Shown here: positions 6,628 through 10,187 of the stretch, one piece after another
Position numbering within the stretch: position 1 is the first letter of the stretch
Layout: every line of letters begins with the position of its first letter
NCBI GenBank assembly: GCA_028819675.1
Contig: JAPPKT010000140.1
Span: 1 to 10,187 of the forward strand
Length of the DNA: 10,187 nt
Direction of reading: 5' to 3'
From: Caldilineaceae bacterium
GTDB taxonomy: Bacteria > Chloroflexota > Anaerolineae > Caldilineales > Caldilineaceae
Notes under the pieces: model-generated
Databases searched by the model: none
The model's input: the letters and a program-made list of their open reading frames with translations, nothing else
Told to the model about the DNA's origin: nothing
Program-made: the position numbers and the translations under genes

Positions 6628-7605
6628 CTACGCAGCCAGCCGGTTCACCATCTCCAGCATCGCCGTCATGTAACCGATGGCATAGGCGCGGCCGCGGTGC
6701 CCCCAGGCTGTGTCTTCGACCATCTTCGGTACGTGGTCGGTGATCATGAAGCCGGTGAATCCCACCTCCTTCAGCGTCTTCATCACTTCGAAAGGATCTA
6801 CGTTGCCTTCGTTGATGAAACATTCATTGAAATTGGGAACCGTCCCCTGAACGTCGCGAAAGTGAACGTAGACGATGCGGCCGCGGCCGCCGAAGTGGCG
6901 TACGGCCTCGATAACATAGTCATGACCGTTCATTTCGGACCAACAGCCCATGCAGAAGTCGAGACCGTGATTGGGGCTATCGAAACGGTCGATGGCGCGT
7001 TTGAACCCTTCGAAGTTGCGGAAAATCCGTGCAACGCCGCCGAGTGATTCTACCGGAGGGTCGTCAGGGTGGAGGGCGAGCGTGACGCCTGCTTCTTCGG
7101 CCACCGGGAGGAGACGCTCCAGGTAATACTCGTAGTTCGCCCACATTTCGCCGGCATCGTAGACCCGCCCGTGTGTCAATTCGCCCGGATCGTGCTCTGC
7201 CAGATTGAAGCGCGTGCCGCGTGCGCCGCCGCGCAGGACGGCCGGCTCGGGCGTACGCCAGACCGAATTGGGCATCCAATGGTAGCCGAGGATTGGAATA
7301 CCCGCGCGGCCCATGTTACGTACTGTGGTCTGCATGTGCGCGATCTGCTCGTCCCGGCCCGGCAGCCCCAACATTGCCTTGTCGTAGAAGGTGACAGGAA
7401 CGTTTTCGAGACAGATCAACCGCAATCCGGCTGCCTTGGCCCGATCGACGGCCTCCTTCAGATCTTCGTACTCCCACTGTTTGTCGCCCGGGAGCTTGGG
7501 CGTATTCATCAGGAAGTCGTCAGCGCCAAGTTGCTTGATGAAGGCCAGTTTTTCGTCGGTCAGCTCATTGAACTGGCCCAAGCCGATTCTCATCTGGGGC
7601 GACAT
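6628..7605 (-). CDS. uxuA: Mannonate dehydratase (D-mannonate to 2-keto-3-deoxygluconate)
   Basis: The 325-residue TIM-barrel enzyme of the UxuA family dehydrates D-mannonate to 2-keto-3-deoxy-D-gluconate in hexuronate degradation. It is shorter than the E. coli enzyme (about 390 residues) but carries the family motifs: CLENVPV (65-71), GYHWMPNSVWRTP (107-119), ALHPDDPP (177-184; His179), LDFCMGCWSEM (215-225; Cys218), VYVHFRDVQGT (245-255; His248), FINEGNVD (263-270) and ITDHVP (288-293; Asp290). His179, Cys218, His248 and Asp290 are the expected metal ligands. The ATG at 7605 has AAAGGA (7614-7619) eight bases upstream. A 139-bp gap separates it from the upstream DHDPS-family gene, whose product could use the KDG it makes. 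A related sugar-acid dehydratase activity cannot be excluded. Confidence 0.9.
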   Translation of the reverse strand: MSPQMRIGLGQFNELTDEKLAFIKQLGADDFLMNTPKLPGDKQWEYEDLKEAVDRAKAAGLRLICLENVPVTFYDKAMLGLPGRDEQIAHMQTTVRNMGRAGIPILGYHWMPNSVWRTPEPAVLRGGARGTRFNLAEHDPGELTHGRVYDAGEMWANYEYYLERLLPVAEEAGVTLALHPDDPPVESLGGVARIFRNFEGFKRAIDRFDSPNHGLDFCMGCWSEMNGHDYVIEAVRHFGGRGRIVYVHFRDVQGTVPNFNECFINEGNVDPFEVMKTLKEVGFTGFMITDHVPKMVEDTAWGHRGRAYAIGYMTAMLEMVNRLAA

Positions 7606-7744
7606 GATTGGAGTCCTTTCTACTGTGTTGCGCGTGCCCGGACTGAAGCCATCTAGGGGAGGTACCAGACGAAATGGCCCCCGGCAATTGCACCTAACAC
7701 CAGACCGGAAAGCGCCGGCGATGGGTCCGAATCAGATCAGGCAG
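7606..7744. other. Gap between lyase and uxuA genes
   Basis: This 139-bp spacer is the longest within the minus-strand gene run. It has no convincing terminator or promoter; the only structures seen are an 8-bp palindrome CGCCGGCG (7713-7720) and the uxuA ribosome site. Read-through from the upstream gene is therefore likely, though an internal promoter too weak to recognise is possible. Confidence 0.4.
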
Positions 7745-8659
7745 CTAGGCGGGAACTGGCGGTGATAGACGGGCCAACAGTTGCCCCTGCTCCGCTTCGG
7801 TCAGGTCGACCAGCGGCGGGCGAACGCGACTCCAGCCTGGCCTACCCGTCTGATCACCCACAATGACCTTCAAAGAAGCGATCATGTTGAATCCGGATTC
7901 AAGTATTGCGTCTCGGATCCAATTGGTTCGGTTCTGACGATCCTCGGCGTCATCTGCCTCCCAGTTGTCGTAGAGGTTACGAATAACGTGGGGCAGCACG
8001 TTTGCCATCCCTGAAATGCACCCTCCGCCACCGCCTTGCAGATTCTTCAACAGCAGTGCCTCAGTACCGCAGAAGACAGAAAAGCCGGGATGTGTCGTTG
8101 CGACGCCATGAAGTCCCGCAAGTGTATTCACATCGCCGGAGCTGTCCTTAACGCCGGCGGCCTGGCGGGGGTAGGCATCTGCCAGGCGGCCAAGCAACGA
8201 GGGGCTCAGCGGGATACCGCTTACCTGTGGGATGTGATAGAAGTACATGCGCAGCCGCTCGTCGTTGACGAGATCGAGCACTGCCGCGAATGAGCGAAAC
8301 AGACCTTCATCCGATACGCCCGGGTAGTAGAAGGGCGGCAGGGTGAGGACACCTCGGCAGCCGGATTCCACAGCGTGACGCGTCAGTTCGGCGGCCTCTA
8401 CGACGGAGGCGGAGCCGCTGCCAACTACAAGCCGATCTGCTGCAACGCCGGACTCGATGACTGCATCGACCGCGGCCATTCGTTCTGAGGCAGAAAACGA
8501 AGTCGCCTCACTGTTTGTGCCGAACAGCACAAGCCCGTGGCAGCCTCCCTCCAGTAGCCGGTGGCAGAACTCAGTGTAGGCCGGCAGGTCGATGGATAAG
8601 TCGGCGCGTATAGGGGTGAGAGTGGGGGCAAAGACGCCGCGCAGGGAGAGCTCAGTCAT
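7745..8659 (-). CDS. Dihydrodipicolinate synthase/N-acetylneuraminate lyase family protein, probable KDG aldolase
   Basis: The 304-residue protein belongs to the class I aldolase superfamily that includes DapA, N-acetylneuraminate lyase and KDG aldolase. Motifs are GVFAPTLTPI (8-17), LFGTNSEATSFSASER (45-60, in the place of GTTGE), TLPPFYYP (106-113), YHIPQVSGIPLS (141-152; Tyr141 as the catalytic Tyr) and GVKDSSGD (169-176; Lys171 as the Schiff-base lysine). The residues after Tyr differ from the YNVPGR of true DapA, so lysine synthesis is unlikely. The neighbouring uxuA gene makes KDG, which suggests cleavage to pyruvate and glyceraldehyde; a keto-deoxy sugar acid dehydratase is an alternative. 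The start at 8659 is chosen over 8710 because AAGGA sits eight bases before it and homology begins there. It is the first gene after a good promoter and leads the eight-gene run. Confidence 0.85.
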   Translation of the reverse strand: MTELSLRGVFAPTLTPIRADLSIDLPAYTEFCHRLLEGGCHGLVLFGTNSEATSFSASERMAAVDAVIESGVAADRLVVGSGSASVVEAAELTRHAVESGCRGVLTLPPFYYPGVSDEGLFRSFAAVLDLVNDERLRMYFYHIPQVSGIPLSPSLLGRLADAYPRQAAGVKDSSGDVNTLAGLHGVATTHPGFSVFCGTEALLLKNLQGGGGGCISGMANVLPHVIRNLYDNWEADDAEDRQNRTNWIRDAILESGFNMIASLKVIVGDQTGRPGWSRVRPPLVDLTEAEQGQLLARLSPPVPA

Positions 8660-8667
8660 GTATTTTT

Positions 8668-8673
8668 TCCTTC
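8668..8673 (-). promoter_or_regulatory. Ribosome-binding site that sets the start of the lyase gene
   Basis: GAAGGA on the minus strand, eight bases before the ATG at 8659, supports that start over the in-frame ATG 51 bases further upstream, which would add 17 non-homologous residues. Confidence 0.75.
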
Positions 8674-8681
8674 GAAGTATT

Positions 8682-8699
8682 CCGACTGAAGGCAGTCGG
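8682..8699 (-). promoter_or_regulatory. Leader hairpin/operator candidate before the lyase gene
   Basis: A perfect 7-bp inverted repeat, CCGACTG and CAGTCGG, has a 4-nt loop. It lies between the predicted promoter and the ribosome site of the lyase gene, in its 5' leader. On the plus strand it is followed by TTTTG and looks like a small terminator, but no plus-strand gene ends here. A repressor operator or a leader structure controlling the sugar-acid genes is possible. Confidence 0.5.
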
Positions 8700-8720
8700 T
8701 TTTGTCTCACGTTGGGCTAC

Positions 8721-8750
8721 ATGTTACGACCGCCAGGCAGGCATTGTCAA
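8721..8750 (-). promoter_or_regulatory. Sigma70-type promoter for the minus-strand gene cluster
   Basis: On the minus strand a perfect -35 box TTGACA (8745-8750), an 18-bp spacer and a -10-like TAACAT (8721-8726, four of six consensus bases) lie 62 bases before the lyase ATG. Transcription should start near 8714 and include the hairpin at 8682-8699. This is the only convincing promoter seen for the eight genes. Confidence 0.6.
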
Positions 8751-8926
8751 ATGGTCCGAGGCAGGGAGAAGCATGGAGACGCTGTGGCTCAGTTGCTGAT
8801 GCTTTGGAGGGCGGCAAAGGGGTCGGCACAATCTGATGCCGGTGCTGCGATGTTTCAAGGGCAGGGCATCCCGATTGCGCCGGAGCCTTGAAGACCAGGA
8901 CCCTTTTCTCACTTCCTCAGTCAGAA

Positions 8927-8940
8927 TGGACGTACGTCCA
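8927..8940. promoter_or_regulatory. Perfect 14-bp palindrome, operator candidate
   Basis: TGGACGTACGTCCA is fully self-complementary with no spacer. It is roughly midway between the two divergent genes, about 180 bp upstream of the cluster -35 box and 195 bp upstream of the DUF899 ATG. Size and symmetry suit binding by a dimeric repressor such as a GntR or LacI family protein, but no regulator gene is in the window and the distance from both starts is large. Confidence 0.4.
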
Positions 8941-9124
8941 CTGCAGTAGTTCCCATTCTCCAGGTTCCAAGCCTGAAGGACTCTTCGACCTTCATTGGGC
9001 CCCACCTGACCAGCAGCTAGCAGCAGTCGTCGGGCCATATCTGCTGATCCCCGGGCAAGATTCTGGTATTCATTCAGAAGAGATCGTAGACTAAGTACTG
9101 AACTCATTCAATCGTATTGGCAAT

Positions 9125-9130
9125 GGGAGG
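9125..9130 (+). promoter_or_regulatory. Ribosome-binding site of the DUF899 gene
   Basis: GGGAGG ends five bases before the ATG at 9136, a near-ideal Shine-Dalgarno sequence that fixes the start. Confidence 0.85.
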
Positions 9131-9135
9131 AAACC

Positions 9136-9738
9136 ATGTCCAACAACGACGCTCACTTCGATAAGGAACTCGAAGCCGCCTATCTGGAACTCGACAAGGC
9201 GAGGAAGAAACTGGCCGAACTGCGCAGGAAGCTTCCCCACGAGGCCGTTGACGACTACCAGCTTCAGGGCCTGAACGGCCCTATCAGTCTGTCGGCCCTG
9301 TTCGGTGACAAAGAAGACCTCATTCTCGTCCACAACATGGGCTCCGGCTGTTCCTATTGCACAATGTGGGCCGACAATTTCAATGGCGTCGCACACCATC
9401 TGCAGGACCGCGCAGCCTTTGTGCTCGTCTCGCCTGACAGCCCAGCGGAGCAGCAGGAGTTCGCACGCGGGCGCGGCTGGCGCTTCCCCGTCTACTCCGC
9501 TCAACGATCGGCATTCACCGCCGACATGGGCTTTCAAAGCAGTGAAGGCGGCTTCATGTCCGGCTACATGCCTGGCGTCTCGGTATTCCGGAAGAACGAC
9601 GACGGCAGCATCACGCGCGTAGCCAAAGACCACTTCGGGCCCGGCGATTCCTACTGCGGGGCGTGGCATCTGTTCGACCTGCTTCCCGATGGCCCTGCGG
9701 GATGGAACCCGCAGTTTGAATACCCCGATCAGAAATAG
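9136..9738 (+). CDS. DUF899 thioredoxin-like protein
   Basis: The 200-residue soluble protein belongs to the DUF899 family, a thioredoxin-fold group related to AhpC/TSA-like proteins; its biochemical role is not established. After a charged N-terminal helix (about 5-33) come DDYQLQGLNGPISLSALFG (39-57), which is the family start of the fold, LILVHNMGSGCSYCTMWADNF (62-82) with a redox-type CSYC motif (Cys72, Cys75), FVLVSPDSPAEQQEFARGRGW (95-115) and the C-terminal DHFGPGDSYCGAWHLFDLLPDG (165-186), another family signature. There is no signal peptide. It is transcribed alone and away from the large cluster, with a strong ribosome site and a strong terminator hairpin after it, so it forms a single-gene unit. 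A thiol-disulfide or peroxide-related function is inferred only from the fold and the CxxC motif. Confidence 0.88.
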   Translation: MSNNDAHFDKELEAAYLELDKARKKLAELRRKLPHEAVDDYQLQGLNGPISLSALFGDKEDLILVHNMGSGCSYCTMWADNFNGVAHHLQDRAAFVLVSPDSPAEQQEFARGRGWRFPVYSAQRSAFTADMGFQSSEGGFMSGYMPGVSVFRKNDDGSITRVAKDHFGPGDSYCGAWHLFDLLPDGPAGWNPQFEYPDQK

Positions 9739-9751
9739 TTTTCCTCAGGAA

Positions 9752-9789
9752 GAGAGAGGCGGCGAATGTCAGTTAGCGCCGCCTCTTTC
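9752..9789 (+). terminator. Rho-independent terminator after the DUF899 gene
   Basis: AGAGGCGGCG (9755-9764) pairs perfectly with CGCCGCCTCT (9777-9786) around a 12-nt loop. Three more outer pairs, one of them G-U, extend the stem to 13 bp. The descending arm ends in CTCTTTC, so the U-tract is short. The hairpin starts 13 bases after the stop codon. Confidence 0.75.
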
Positions 9790-9946
9790 GCGGGTGCCTT
9801 GACTTCGGGATCTGTGACTCAGATGCCTCTGTCGTGTACGAGTAAGTTTCGACCAATGGATGTCATTTGGGGGCGTTGGGCGCATACGCCAGCCAAGGGT
9901 GCAACCCAGACTTTTGGGGCTGTACAGTCCGGCGGGGGAGTTCATG

Positions 9947-9960
9947 CCAGCGGTGGCTGG
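9947..9960. repeat. Small inverted repeat CCAGC-GGTG-GCTGG
   Basis: A perfect 5-bp stem with a 4-nt loop, followed on the plus strand by GAATTTAAGCCCG. The layout CATGCCAGC...GCTGGGAATTTA resembles dispersed palindromic intergenic elements seen in many bacteria, but only one copy is present in this window. Confidence 0.35.
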
Positions 9961-10174
9961 GAATTTAAGCCCGCTCTTGGAGAAACGGTGGGCAGCGGCC
10001 AAGCATGGCCTTACCTGGAGAACCGCTGACTGGGGCCCAGGGCAGGCACAAGGTCGGCACCTACGGGGATCTGATGGGGTTGGCGGGACGTGGTCTGGCT
10101 AGACACCTTCGAATAGGCACCCGTCACCAATATCGACACCAGGTCGGCCAGGCATGTTGTAGGAGAGGGGGCGT

Positions 10175-10187
10175 TGGGGGGGGGGGG
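10175..10187. other. Homopolymer G run at contig tip (probable artefact)
   Basis: The last bases are an uninterrupted G run, the mirror of the C run at position 1. It is probably a sequencing artefact and not genomic DNA. Confidence 0.75.

Larger units (their letters stand above)
8660..9135. other. Divergent intergenic region (476 bp)
   Basis: This region lies between the minus-strand cluster and the plus-strand DUF899 gene. It holds the cluster promoter, the leader hairpin, a 14-bp palindrome and the DUF899 ribosome site. A minus-strand frame of 127 codons (8724-9107) has no ribosome site, unusual composition and no recognisable family, and it overlaps the promoter, so it is not called as a gene. 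No tRNA or other RNA was recognised. Confidence 0.55.
9790..10187. other. Right-end region without a supportable gene
   Basis: No reading frame here looks like a protein. A plus-strand frame (9766-10029) overlaps the terminator and has no ribosome site, and the opposing minus frame is Arg/Pro/Ser-rich. The region holds a small hairpin (9947-9960), a GC-rich block with a repeated AGGTCGGC (10051-10058 and 10141-10148), and the G run at the tip. It resembles intergenic repeat-rich DNA. Confidence 0.5.

Noticed and set aside
6557..6823. 89-residue N-terminal extension of the nucleoside hydrolase frame
   Set aside because: It overlaps the 3' end of uxuA, has Arg/His-rich shadow composition, and the family homology starts at the Met at 6556.
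7069..7656. 195-codon plus-strand frame
   Set aside because: Antisense shadow of the mannonate dehydratase gene.
8660..8710. 17-residue extension of the lyase to an upstream ATG
   Set aside because: The basic extension lacks homology, while the downstream ATG has a well-placed ribosome site; the extension also covers the leader hairpin.
8724..9107. 127-codon minus-strand frame in the divergent region
   Set aside because: No ribosome site, no recognisable family, composition unlike its neighbours, and it overlaps the promoter.
9091..9669. 192-codon minus-strand frame opposite DUF899
   Set aside because: Mirror frame of a well-supported gene with family motifs and a strong ribosome site.
9766..10029. 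87-codon plus-strand frame after the DUF899 gene
   Set aside because: It starts inside the terminator hairpin, lacks a ribosome site and has no protein-like pattern; the opposing frame is equally unconvincing.

Overview
The window looks like a complete short metagenomic contig from a moderately GC-rich bacterium. Both tips run outward into a G homopolymer: poly-C at 1-16, which is poly-G on the minus strand, and poly-G at the far right. That is typical of sequencing artefact at contig ends. Protein character (a short mannonate dehydratase, a nucleoside hydrolase with a DTDTYNEIDDQ loop, a CHAD protein, a DUF899 protein) and the short tandem TGGTCAG repeats fit Chloroflexota, perhaps a Caldilinea-like lineage. 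This is an impression from memory, not a placement, and no rRNA or tRNA is present to settle it.

Eight genes lie head to tail on the minus strand from 8659 down to 286. In transcription order they are: a DHDPS/KDG-aldolase family lyase, mannonate dehydratase (uxuA type), an inosine-uridine-type nucleoside hydrolase, a CHAD protein, an HD-domain 5'-nucleotidase-like phosphohydrolase, a five-TM LtaS-like membrane sulfatase/phosphotransferase, a YceI-like lipoprotein, and a polyphosphate kinase 1-like protein that stops before the catalytic domains. Gaps are small: nucleoside hydrolase/CHAD abut as TAGATG, CHAD/HD overlap as ATGA, HD/sulfatase are 16 bp apart, and YceI/PPK-like are 9 bp apart. 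A good sigma70-like promoter with a perfect TTGACA precedes the first gene.

The first two genes suggest hexuronate breakdown: D-mannonate is dehydrated to 2-keto-3-deoxygluconate (KDG), then cleaved by an aldolase of the DHDPS superfamily. The middle genes suggest nucleotide/nucleoside turnover (HD phosphatase plus nucleoside hydrolase) next to a polyphosphate-binding CHAD protein. The distal genes are envelope proteins and a catalytically incomplete PPK1 relative. CHAD together with a PPK1 N/head-domain protein that lacks its kinase half is the most unusual aspect. A polyphosphate-sensing or scaffolding role is inference only.

On the plus strand, after a 476-bp divergent intergenic region with a perfect 14-bp palindrome, lies one DUF899 thioredoxin-like gene (9136-9738) followed by a strong terminator hairpin. 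The rest of the right end (9790-10187) and the left end (1-285) hold no supportable gene, only short repeats and hairpins.
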